A program made the translations under genes and the position numbers. From Pagrus major (lineage: Eukaryota > Chordata > Actinopteri > Spariformes > Sparidae): a stretch of DNA of 64,000 bases. This document shows positions 1 to 12,400 of the stretch, in pieces (the stretch's first letter is position 1; every line of letters begins with the position of its first letter). The notes under the pieces are model-generated. The model did not search any database, was not told where the DNA came from, and saw nothing but the letters and a program-made list of their open reading frames with translations. The stretch is taken from assembly GCF_040436345.1 (NCBI RefSeq), contig NC_133219.1:18932958-18996957 (forward strand), written 5' to 3'.

Positions 1-3000
1 AGACTTGCACTCACACACCAGTGGTACACAATGGGGAAGGCTAGCATCAAAAAACTTTTTACACACTACTTAGACACAGAGACTCTTGGAAAAGCCTCCT
101 CTGCAGTGACAGGGTTCACCTTCAGTCGGTGGAAGCTTCCTGTTCAGATACGACTCACACCCACACACTGAATTTGGTAGAGGTTGTACCAAGTAGGCAC
201 CAAATGTTTAGACTGGCTCTTTGACACTACAATACTGAATCACATCTCTTACAAAGCTCCTCTCTTGGCTTTGTATATCACAAAATGCTGAAAATTGTTT
301 TATAGGTATCCATCCTTTGGCAGACCTTAAATCTGATCCCTCTCTCACATAGTATAAGACACAGTTCATGGTCTACAATATGCACTGTATAAAAGAGGGT
401 TACTTCAACATAAATAATTTCAGATGCTCAAAAGACTCTTTATCACTGTCCTATCGTATATGATCAATTTTGATAGTATACCGTAGTATGATTCCCAAAG
501 ACTGTAAGACCGTCTTACCAAGTAGGTTACAAGAAGTAATTTCAAATATACGTATATTTGGAAAACTTCAACTTGAAACGTCAGTCGCTCACCAGCTCCG
601 TAGAGATTGATGAGTTTTGTTCATCATTATGAACAAGGGTAGTGTCTTTTCCTAATTGTAATTAATGCTATGGTTGCTCAGCTTTTGCATGTTTGAGTGT
701 TTCTAAGTCTGACGATATTTCTTCATAATAAAACATTTCAAAATAATAAGAAGAATATTTAATATATTTAAATCTAAAATCTACAGAAGGGAATATCACT
801 CTTTGATTAAAAAAAATACACAACTTGGGACGAGATTTCACTTCAGTTTAAGGGGTCACTGAAAACCACTGATTTAGGCGGTTTGTTTCTCTGGTGTTGG
901 AGCCTGCCCTGAGCCGACACCAAATGTGGGACCACCCGCTGAGACTGTTGTTATCTTGTAATGAAGCATGGCGATTCACGGCAGGAGGCTGACGTGGGAC
1001 CCTCACAGGAAACGGACAGGTGAAAGTCATAAACAAATACAGGTATGAGGGAAGATGTGGGGGTCTTGAGGTTTGCGATGCTGGTGGTGTCAGCAGTGTA
1101 TTTCACTAAGAGAAGGATGTTGATGTTGTAGTGAACACGCTCTTCCCCTATGTCCTTTATAAATGAGCTAAAACATACAATACCACTGCTGTATAACAAA
1201 TCAACTTCATCTTTTAATTCTGAAAAAAAGATGCATGTGTTATGGGGGTGTGCTATGGGGTAAGATCAATAATCAAATTGCTGTATTTTGAGTATAAATT
1301 ACAGCAGTGCTTACATTTCTGCACAATAATTACAAAATAATTTAAAAAATGTTTTTTTGGACATGTCATCACAACCCAGGGCAAAACACTATACAGCCTT
1401 GGTTAATTACAAGAAAAATACAGCTCAGTTTTACACAAAATATGGCCTCACATAACTGAAAAATATCCCTGCACTACTGAATGTGTGACAGATGCATCAG
1501 TGGGAAGAGCAATATGAACTCCAGACTGTCCAAAAGTCAAAGAAGTATGAGTGAGAGCAGCATAATAGGAGTCAGCAGTAACCTCCACCATGGCTGCACA
1601 GACAAAGAAAAGAGCGCCACCTACAGACGTTTTGAACTTAATAATCAATCTGCCCCCTCACTGACTCACTGATCATCAAATGTGCAACATGCAATCCGAG
1701 ATATGCAACACGAGATAATTTCTTGCACTCATTCTGGCTAGTTTCACTTATAAAGCAAATGCCATACACAGCACTAGCAGCCCATACATGAGCATGCAAG
1801 ATCCTTCTATAACGATGTTATGTGCTCTGACCTTTTCTTCTCCTCTGTTCTCCTTCCCTTCTCTCAGGTGCTGCTCATCAGGCAATGAGCCCTGCCCCAT
1901 ATTTACGGGAGGGTGGAAGAGAAAGAGCTCTTCTTCTTCCACAGACCAAGCAAGTCCTGACGGTTTTTAGATTGTCTGTCTTTGTCCTCAGTTGGTGTTT
2001 TGTTTTCTTTTGAGGATAGAGGTCTGGTAGTCATGTTTATGTGGCTTTGTTTGTTAGTTTAGGGAAGGAAGTTCTGGACCACTGCGTGGCTGGCCCAGAC
2101 TTCTTCCATGTTTTGGTTCATTACGGCCAGGCCTCCAGACTCCCATAGTTTTGGTTCATTTTGGTATTATTTCTAAATAAACACTTTCTTTTGTAAACTT
2201 GTTCTCAGGTATGGTGTCCTGTTTTAATATGTTGCTGGTCAAAGGTAGAGACAACTGTTTGTTTCGTTGTGGCAGTGACATATTTTGGGGCTAATAAAAA
2301 AAAATGTTTTAATGATGTTGTTTAACTTTTACTTTTTATGTCTGCAATTTGTGAGTGACATTTATGAAACAGATGCTGCCATTTATGATTTGTATCCTCA
2401 CAGTACTTTTGAAATGGGCTTCTAAATGCAGTGAGTCATTGCACCAAAGAATTACTTATTCATCTTTCCAAAAGAGCACTAAAACAACCTTCTCCCCCAC
2501 TGCACTGTGCTGGATCTTCCCTCTTATCTCTCTCTCATCGTGCACTTACATGCATTCTTTCAGGTTCCTCTTATACTTTACTGAGCATATTGAGCAATAC
2601 ACACAATCTGATTTACCCACATTCACAGGTACTGCGAAAGGCAGAAAATCCAGGCAACTATCGTCAGCAGCCATGCTCAGCTGACATTCCCATCTGAGAC
2701 TGGTAGCGAAGAGTGCCAGAAATCAGAGATCAGATCTACTTCATCTTTAAACATGATGGAAAGAAACAGAGCTACACCTTCAGGTCTTCGACAGTTGAGC
2801 GGCTGTTTTAAAATCGATTTCTTCTTTCATGATAGCTGTGAATTATAGCCAAAAGATGAGCTTTCTGTCATCCTTTACCCAGAAAAGATAACAGTAAGGT
2901 GAGTACAAAGAACTTTTCTTCCTTTTATTCATTCATGTACATTCTCAGATAGGAATTGATGAAACACATACATTTAAGTACAGTCAGAACTGCATACAGA

Positions 3001-3214
3001 GTTCTGCATTTGAAGTAAAAGTAAGTACAGTAAAACTAAAAAAGCTTCACTTTAGACTAATTTCATCTTATAAATTTTATGGCACTCTTGACTTGAGTGC
3101 AGTCCTCCCTTGACTGTACTTAACCACACTGTGTTGATAAAGTCTGGGTAAAACTTTATGGGCCCTGAGAAGTGTGTGTGTGTGTGAGAGAGAGTGTTTT
3201 TGTGTGTCACTCAC
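1..3214. other. Distal part of dmrt1 intron 4; no exon found
   Basis: This stretch follows the splice donor of dmrt1 exon 4 (minus strand) and is read as intron 4. I looked on the minus strand for a phase-1 terminal exon with the serine-rich end typical of fish DMRT1 and did not find one, so the last exon is probably left of the window. Bases 2000-2210 have a dispersed-repeat look and end near a TAAATAAA at about 2175, but I could not assign a family. Confidence 0.5.
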
Positions 3215-3410
3215 AGGCTGCCATGGTCTCAGAGCAGTTGTTGTTATTGTTGTTATTGTTGTTGTTGTTGTCGTCCAGGCTGAAAAGGGGTGGCAGACAG
3301 GGGGCAGAGCCGAGGCCCTGAGTCAGGTAGGTCGCTGCTGGGTAGTAAGAATGCATGCGATACTGAGAGGGCATGTTGTGGCTCGACAGGCGGCCGTCAC
3401 CGTGGGGCAT
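3215..3410 (-). CDS. dmrt1: dmrt1 coding exon 4 with poly-asparagine
   Basis: 196 bases, acceptor GAAGCAG before 3410 and donor GTGAGT after 3215, ending in phase 1. It encodes [20 protein letters not shown] and the FSLDD segment, then 11 consecutive Asn (residues 232-242), then CSETMAA. Reading through the donor would stop after only two or three more codons, so an unspliced transcript would give a protein ending Ala-Ala-Cys-Glu. Confidence 0.92.
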
Positions 3411-6400
3411 CTGCTTCAAGCAAGAAAACACAGAAACAGACAACTTTACACACAAAGGAGGAAATTGTCTTAATGCGCTGTATTTCATAGACAATATCTA
3501 AAGATCAGATTCCTGGCGATCTCAGATCCAGAAAGTGGCAGTCATAACCCACCAGAGAGTCTTCCATTCTTGTTAGGTTTGGATGATTTAACAAGGTATT
3601 TTAGGATGAAACTAGAATAGAGAGGCCACTAAAGGTTGTTTTCATCATCAATTCATCTTCTGCATATTTTCTCCATCAATCTATTAATTGTTGAGCAAAT
3701 AAAATGTCAGGAAAGGGTGGCAAATGTCAATCATGATCTCCTACAGCACATGGTGACATCTTCAAATGTCTTGTTTTGTCTGACCAACCTTCCAGACAGA
3801 AGGATTTCTGCTTTGAAAATATTCTATTTAATATCACATCCATAATCTGTCAATCAACTAATCAACTAATTGTTTTAGCCCTAAAATAAAATATTTATAT
3901 TTAAATATAATTCTCTGTTAGTCTACATCTGTCATAATCTGAGTTTGTGCGGTGATGCTCGTGGTTACAAGGAGGCAAAGAAACAATCACAGCAGAGGAA
4001 AGTGTGAAGAAAAAGAGCAAAGCTTGAGACAGCTGATCATGCTGGAGCCAGAGCTGTGCTTCCTCATATAACTTTGCCATTCTCTGTTGCATAACAGGCT
4101 ACATTTCATCCTCTGCAGGAACACACTCAAGGCGAAATCTGTCTAACTTCATTAATTTCTATGTCCTTGATGCTATTTTATTTAGCAACAAACTCATTTA
4201 TTCATATTTTCTTCTATAAACAAACTATTTAAACATTGACTATATGATATCCGCTCTTCTATTTACAGAATATCCATGCACACTGACCCCAGCACCACCA
4301 GTAGATATATGAATGCATTCGTTTGCTGTTTTTATTCAATGCCTTTTTGATGAAGCTTTGTTTTCTACATTTGAAATTTTCAAATACAATATAAACACCA
4401 TTGTTCTATGACCCCATTCACGTATGTTTGACTCACAATGATTTGACTGTTCAGTCCTTCATATCAGCCATCAGATATTCACAGGCAACACTTTAACAAC
4501 CTTATCTGACAGGAGGAAATATAGAGATAAAAGAATGTGGGTGAGAATTAGTAGTGTTAGAATTTGTGGGTCTGTGCCCTGTGTTAAAAATGGGCTGCAA
4601 CACACAGTCCTCTCCAGTCCTCAGAAAACTTTAAAACGAGCTGTCTACTCAGCAGCAAGGCCGCCTCACCGAGGGTTTTCAATTTCACTTTTATGGAATT
4701 TGATTTCTGTCAGCCTGTAATATGTCACCCGTATTGTCCACACCATCAATTCTCCGACAGCTTTATAAACTGTTATTTAAGCTACACTCAGCTCTTGTAT
4801 TAGGCTGTGAAAAATACAATAGAGATTGGACTGGAGTCTTGAAAGTGCACCAAGCTTACGGTTTGCAGGACACATACAGCACCAAACAAAACTGTCTTAG
4901 TGAAAGTTGCTTACAAAAACAAGTTTTGTCAGGCTTACAGAGGAGGTTTACATCTAGTGGTCAAAGGCAGTGGTGTGATGCCATATATAAAGTTTAAGAC
5001 TCTTTCTCAATGTCCACTGGTGGGGAGAATACTTTAACTATGGTTAGATTAAAAGCTATGAATATGCAGTCAGAAATTTGCCATCTAAAATAATTTTTAG
5101 TCTGAGTTATCTAAACAGTCAATCCATTGTCAAGTCACATGACATGATTTCACTGTACAATAATTTCTGTTTCGTGATACAAATTCTTCCATTCCCTGAC
5201 AGGAGTTGAGTCACTCCAGTTTGCACAGCATATTGTTGAGTTTGACGATGTGTGTGTGTCACCTGATCCCTTAAGATTTATGTTTTAAGGTTATGGGGAA
5301 TGGTAAAATGGAGCATGAGATGAAAAGAGAGATTGGTGTGGCGTCAGCGGTAATGTGGTTGTTGTATCGGACCGTCATGGTGAAGAGCATGCTGAGCACC
5401 AGGATGCCTCCTGGGCGTCTTCCTTTGGAGGTTCTCCAGACCCTGGGGTTGACCCAGAACAAGCTAGAGATTACATATCTCATCTGGCTTGGGAATGCCT
5501 CAGGATCCCCCAGGAGGAACTGGAAAATGTTGCTGAGGAGCTTGTTTTACTCTGGTAAAGTAGGATATACTTGGCTATTTTTTGTCTCTTCAGTGAAGGG
5601 AAAGCTTCAGTTGACATTGAAATCACATGCTATTAAACATAACATCCTGTCAGTGCTTGAGCTCCACTGTAATGTTGGTTTGTGTACACAGTTTTTTCAA
5701 AAACATACTGGACAGTAATCCCACAACCACAATCAAACATACATTTTATGCACTGTTACACACCCTGTATCAAAAGAGTTCATCAAGGTAGAAACAGCAT
5801 ATCTGACAGTATAACAGCAACTTTTTTTGGTTTTGTTTTTCCACTGAGATCAATTCAAAGAGCCGTTGTGCAAAGGCTGGCTGGCAGATTCATAGATGAG
5901 CGGATGATGACTTGATCAAACAAACAAATGTCCAGAGCCCATTTTTAAATGAGCATTAGTAGGTTAACAAATTTTAATTCACAATTTTGGCAGAGGTGAA
6001 GGGAGAGAGTTTAAGTTGTTGGTTGTGGACAGAAAGTCATTATTAGCCAAACTGAAATTAACAATAACTCAGTGACACCAGTGATAATGTGTGCACACTA
6101 CATTATGGAATACATTATAAGAAGAGAGACAGATATTTACCGTAATGCTGCTAATTATCTAAAATACTTCCTCTAAGCTGACTGGCTAAATTGCTGACTC
6201 CTGGGGGGGCTTCCTAACCTCCCTGAGAGGGCCTGTCTTCTTATCTGGCACCATCTCCTGTCTGGAAGCTCTACACCACCCTTATATTATCATCATCCAC
6301 CTGCATGACAGCCAAGCACAACAGTGAATGCACAGGAGAGGAGAGGACGAGGTAGATGGCCTTACACTGATAAAGACCACAGTGTTTCATGGGTATGATT

Positions 6401-9400
6401 TAGTAGCAGGAAGAACTCAAGACTTGTAGATCACTATATTGTGACAATGGCTTTTGCAAGATTAGCTTTTGAAGCTGAGAATGACATTTGCACTTCAGGT
6501 TGCCTGAGGAAAATAAGCTACTTAAATAAATGCTCTGCACTTGTTGCAAAAAAGATATTTTGCAAGAAGGCAGCGTAGCAGCCAGAATTACATGTTGGCA
6601 GTGTCATACGTACCATATTGATATTTCCACAATACGTTTCATGTCACATTCACATTACATGTTTATGAGCTAGCCTACATATCAGGAGGTGGAGAGGATG
6701 GTGGTGGAGTTACAGCTAGGAGACCACTAAATGAGATGGCGCTTCAACATTTGTTAGTATGAAACCACTTGATATTTTTAAGGATTCCTCGGGACAGTTT
6801 GCAGCAGTGTTGATGGCGACAAAAAAATTATGTTTTTGACCAGACATCGGGACAAATCCAGTCATGTTTCTGGCAACAAAACCAGGTAATTTAAGGCAAA
6901 ACAACATCTGTTTCCTAATCCCAACCAAGTGTTTTTTGCCAAAACCTAACCAGGACATAAGCACAACATAACATTTTAAATTGAACCTAACTAAACACAC
7001 ATATGTGAACATATGTTAAGTTTCAACAGATCTGTGGTTTGCAAAACTTGCCATACATTGCCAACATTACTCTGGCGATTTATTCTGGGTTTGCACACTG
7101 ACAGAACAAACAGCTGTGCATCAGGCTATCCTGGAGCCAAACAACTTAAAATTTTGTAGGTGAAAATTGCCATTAAAAGGATATTTGTTTAAATCATATA
7201 ATTTTAAAAACAATGTAAAATATACTTTCACCTGATGTAATGATGCAGAGCAGTGCCACCCTCAGAAACTAACTCATGAACAGAAAGTCAATGAGAAAAA
7301 GATGTCACAGCCCAATGCTTTTTGACTGACAAGTTGTCTCAGTGCAGAAAGACCACAGTGAAAAGTGCTTCATGGCAAATATGGAGACAAAAACAAAATT
7401 GAGTAACTCAAGGATAATCACTTCAGTTGGGGAAGCTGAAATTGGAGTATAGCCCATTAAATTGTGAAGGTTTAGGACAGGTAAAGGAGACAGAGGAGAC
7501 ACAGGAGAAAAGCTTTTTTTAACCAGTGGAGGCGTTATAATTATTCCAGTTTAGATAATAAAAACTAAGATTAACTGCGTCTTTTATCCCTAAAGAAATA
7601 TTCCATCACTTTTCGTGATTATATCGATACATTTCTCGTTACCAAGTGTGCACTGCCACTGTTTGTGGCACTGAAACTCATCTTCAAATAATCAGCTCTT
7701 CATGCAAATACAAAGAAAGTGGCCCCTGAATTTGAATAACCATAGCACGTAGCCCTCTCAACCTGACAACTTCACTGAAAATATCATAAATCACAAAGGA
7801 GGATGGCTAAATTATGCTAAAGACTGCTAACTGATTAGCATTAATGTGCTCACTTTCTCCTTCGAGCACTGAGGCATAGCGGTTTGTTCCTCTGCCGACA
7901 GTCAATACCATTAACCTTTGCAATTCAGGCTCTGCTGTGCGCTGGCAGGTTAGCGGAGGCAGTGACCCCAAAACTAGATGTTGCTATTGGGGGAACGTTG
8001 AGGGGGGTGGAGAGGGGCGTGAAGGGGTGGACAAATGTTCTTCATAAAAAACAAACCACCTCATCTGAGATCACCAGAGAGTTATAGATCTAATTTGCTT
8101 CACGCACAAGCTCATCTCATTGGACACAATAGAGATACATTTAAGCATAAATCAGTGTGAATATACAGATGGGTGAATGAGGGACCAAGTGTGTGTGTTT
8201 GTGTGTTGGTGGGATGTTAGGTACTGTCTCCCCGATGTGTCCTACGTTATAGTGTAAGTGCCGACATTAAAGCAGACACTCTCATCCATCTCTAAGGAAA
8301 ACAAAGAAATAAAGGTTAAAATAAATCACAACCAGATCCAAAGAAAATTAACTTCTAATGTCCACAAGGTGATGCTTCCTATCTTTTCTTTTTTATTAGA
8401 AAATATCTTCCTGTGAAGAGTTTCTGTGCAAAGATGAGGCATCATAAACTTTTTATCACATGGCTTTTGTCTTTTTTTTACAGTTGCATTGTGTATTTGA
8501 ACCCTAGTTGTGTTCACATCATCATATTTTGTTCGGCATTTCTGCCTTCATTTTATAGTAAATAGCAGCGACAGACATGAGAAACATGGGGTGACATGCA
8601 ACAAAAGTGGAGAAAAAACAAGACTTGTTTTATCCACAACCCATAGATATTTAGTTTACTGTCATAGAGGAGTAACAAAACCAGAAAATATTCACACTTA
8701 AGAAGTTAGAATCAGAAAATGTTGACATTTTTTCTTTAAATTACAATGTACTCTTACTTAAACTGATTAATAGATTATCAAAATAATTTGGGACTTATCT
8801 AAGACTCAAATGTAAGTGACACTGCAGTAACATACATAGTCCAGTATAAACACTGTGGCACGTAACAGTTTGATCTATTGTTTGATATGTACAGTCCAGT
8901 ATACAGGTGTATATACAACAGCACCGTACTGTGTGGGGTCAAGCACCTAGCTCATGGACAATTTGACATTGCAACGGTGGATGAATACTCCAAAGGACTT
9001 TACAAATTTCATCGATTTCAAAGGCATTTTAACTAATTTGCTCTCATACGTAACAATAATTGGAGGCAGACGATTTATTGGTGCTTCTTTCATCCCCTCT
9101 AGCTGTGCATCCACACAAAGGACTGATGTGTGTGTCATATTACTGACACTTACGTGATGAGGTAATAGAGAGGGAGCCTTGTTCATGCTGAGGTGACTTG
9201 TAACTAAGCGGCTTATTTTCCATATCTGTGGCATGAAGCAGCTTGGATGTGAAGTCACCCCCTCCAACATACACACACACACACAGTCAAACACACTTTA
9301 CAGCACTTCATCACTTACCGTACACCCAATCCATCTCTTTAACACAGAGAAGAGAGGCGCTAGGCTCTGTTTTTTAAAACTCTTGCATATGACTCTTATT

Positions 9401-12400
9401 ACTGGCTGAATCCTAAACCTTTCAGTGTAACAGCCATCAGTTTTACTGCTATAATCAGTCAACATACAATTCTGTGCCATCACTATGTCTTAGGACAGAA
9501 GATGTTGAACAGACAATATTAAAATTCAGTGTTTTACCTCATTTAACATTATTTTTATCAAAATGTTAGCATGTCCCAGTGCTGGCTGATCAGGGGAGTT
9601 GGATTTAAACTGGGTTGATATCTGGCTGTGTTTTTTATAATAAGAGGTTCCTTACTGACCACAGCTATGGAAGGATAAAAAAGTTTTAAAAAACTTCAGA
9701 TGTTTTTTTTTTTACATCTTAAGTGTTCAGGCCAATGCTCAATAATACTTTTCTAAATATTTTTTTTTATTTTAAATGCAGGACTGTAGGCCAGTTTCAG
9801 AAGAGATGTATTGTGTCATAATCAACTAAATTGCTTAATCTTATACAGACAGTTTTACGCCAGGTCAAGTTTGAAGTAACATATAATGACAATATAAATA
9901 AGATTAAGAATTGTGTAAACAGTGGCACAAAAATCCTCCCTTGAGGCAAGCCAAGTTAAACACATACCTGGTATTGCTGGTAGTTGTAGAGGTTGCCGTA
10001 GTAGGTGGGGTAGCGTGAAGGCTGGTAGAAGTTGTAATAGGAGGTTTCCAGCAGCAGGTCAGACAGTCCGTCAGTATGAGCCCGGGCAACGGCAGACGGG
10101 CTGGAGGACGATGCCGAGCGACTCCCTGGAAAACACACACACAGAGGAAACAACAAATAAGATCACTTCAGAGGCTAAAGTTTGATGTTTGTGGCTGGAT
10201 TTACAGATTTTCAGATCATTACTGCATTAAAAATATGGATCCAAGGATTGCAATTATGTCCAAGTTTTAGTTGTTATTTTTTAACTTGGATTATTAAGTC
10301 AATGTGTAAAACTAACCATGTTTTTTTATCAATTATATATCCAACAGAGCTCAAGAGGAAAACTAAATCTTTATTTCTACAAATGAGTTTCTGCTGATAC
10401 TGAAAACCAATGAATGAAAAATGAAAAATGATGCGATGAATTCAAGTCATACAGATCTTGGCTTGCAGTAGTTCCTTTGAACAATCATATAATAGTAAAA
10501 GAAGACATGTTTCTTGAACTTAACAAGAATTTTTATGGTCGTTCCACCACTCGCTCAAATTGCTATCAACAGCACCATCTGCAGGTGACTGGTGTCACCA
10601 TACAGAAATGCAGCTTGCCCTATCAGGACAAAAATGACCATCAAATCATCATTATTCCTTATCTATTGCTCTTTCCTTATCAACAAGGTCACATTCTTGT
10701 CAGGAAGATCCTGAGCTTTCGCTCTGACACAATGAAGACAGTGTGCACCACTGAAGACAAAGATAATGACATTTTTTGTCCCCTGTTCTAATTCTTGTCA
10801 TCATTGAGTCACAGAGTGCTCAACTCCTTTTGCCACATCAGTCTTTCCTCTCTGTTGCCAAGCCAGAGACCTGAAGTTCATTCTCACGGAAACACAAAGC
10901 AGAATCAAAGCGAGACATGAGCAGCCTTGACCATTCGTATTGCAACTCCTAAAATTTTGCTATCAGGCTGACAGGGAACACGGTATCTGTGTCTGCCTCC
11001 ACACCACCGCCAACAAAGACATCAAGGGTGCTCTTTCATGCTGCCGCCACCAAATCAGCTTTAATTTTTACTTTTAATCCCATAACATGTCTCTTACTGG
11101 TTTTCTATAGTGTCTCTAAAAATACTTAAACCAGCTGTTGAACTGTTTTTTGCACAAAGAATGTCTGGGAGTGGGAATGTCAAAGGAAGTCTGTACTAAT
11201 GCCGCTTTGAATAGCATTTTTGAATAACAGAAGCTTACTAGATCTTAAAGAATGTATTTTATAAAGTAATAGATGTATGTTGATAAAGAAGTCCTTCCTT
11301 TCTTTATAACAGGATGCAGACACTTAGAGATATATCTATGACTATAAAGTGTCTATTAATTATTATGTCATAATAATAATAATAAATAATATTCTGTATT
11401 GATGATGGATTAGTAAGTTAAATGGACACTGCTCTCATCTTTGTGTTCAATGAGTTTCCACCTCTTTCCACTGATGGATGCTCATTGATTGGTATGTAAC
11501 TGATTGCCTTGCAAGGTCCAGCATGGGAGGTTTGTTCCTTTACAAAACGTAATTTCAGGATGTTTTAGGGCCATTTTAGGAGTTTTAATTGTATTTTGAT
11601 GATTAATGGGATAATATCGTGAATCACAATTATTTAGGCCAGGATAATCGTGATAGTCATGATCGTAATTTTCATACCTTCCCATGCCTCGCAAGAAGTG
11701 AAGTCTATTGTTATGTGTGTATCATAGCAAAGCCTAAAGCCAGCACTTTTGTCAATTATAAGGAAACCACTGATTCTTGAAACAAATAAGGCTTTTAGAT
11801 CAAATTTCACTTAAGAATTGATTGTGCATCTATATAGTTTACGTACTGATGTCACCTTTTCATTTGATAAGAGCACTCAGTAGCTAAACCAACTCCCTAC
11901 TGCTGCAAGAATGGATAGACAGGGTTTTAAAAATAGTTTGATTTTAGTACTTTGCATTTAGAAAACGGTGTGTTTTGTTAGTTAACATTACACACGCCCA
12001 TAAAATGGTTTAGTTAATGTTGCTCTTCTTCATTTTAGTCTTCAACAATAAAGTTTTTATGAAAACTTCTGTTTCCATATTTTTTGGCATCACCAAAAAA
12101 TGTTTTCCATACTTTCTGGAGCTGTTGTTTAAACAGAGCCACAATGACACACATGTACAGATGTACAACAAGCTGTTGGTTATTTTATTACTGTGACACA
12201 TGACAGGATGGAGGGACAGTGTAGTTATATCTGTAATAGTAATATCTCACCTGTGACAGCAAGGGGGGAAGTGGAGGTACTGCTTGGTGTCAGGGATCGT
12301 CCCTCCACAGAGAACAAGCAGTCTGCTCCAACTTCATTTTTCACCATCACCTCAGGGTCAGACAGAGGAACTGGACTACAAATCCCGAACTCCTCCTCCT

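Larger units (their letters stand above)
3411..9967 (-). other. dmrt1: dmrt1 intron 3 (6.6 kb)
   Basis: Canonical GT donor (GTATGTG at 9967) and AG acceptor (3411). It holds a TAGGGCTGCAACTAA-type hAT MITE (3625-3890), a second partial copy (8610-8800) and a LINE open-reading-frame relic (5320-5560). I see no other gene in it. Confidence 0.8.

Noticed and set aside
848-1199. Possible dmrt1 terminal exon
   Set aside because: Neither minus-strand frame shows the Ser-rich CRSISS-type end or a phase-1 acceptor.
2355-2697. Plus-strand frames of 88-109 codons
   Set aside because: No family resemblance; lie in dmrt1 intron 4 on the opposite strand.
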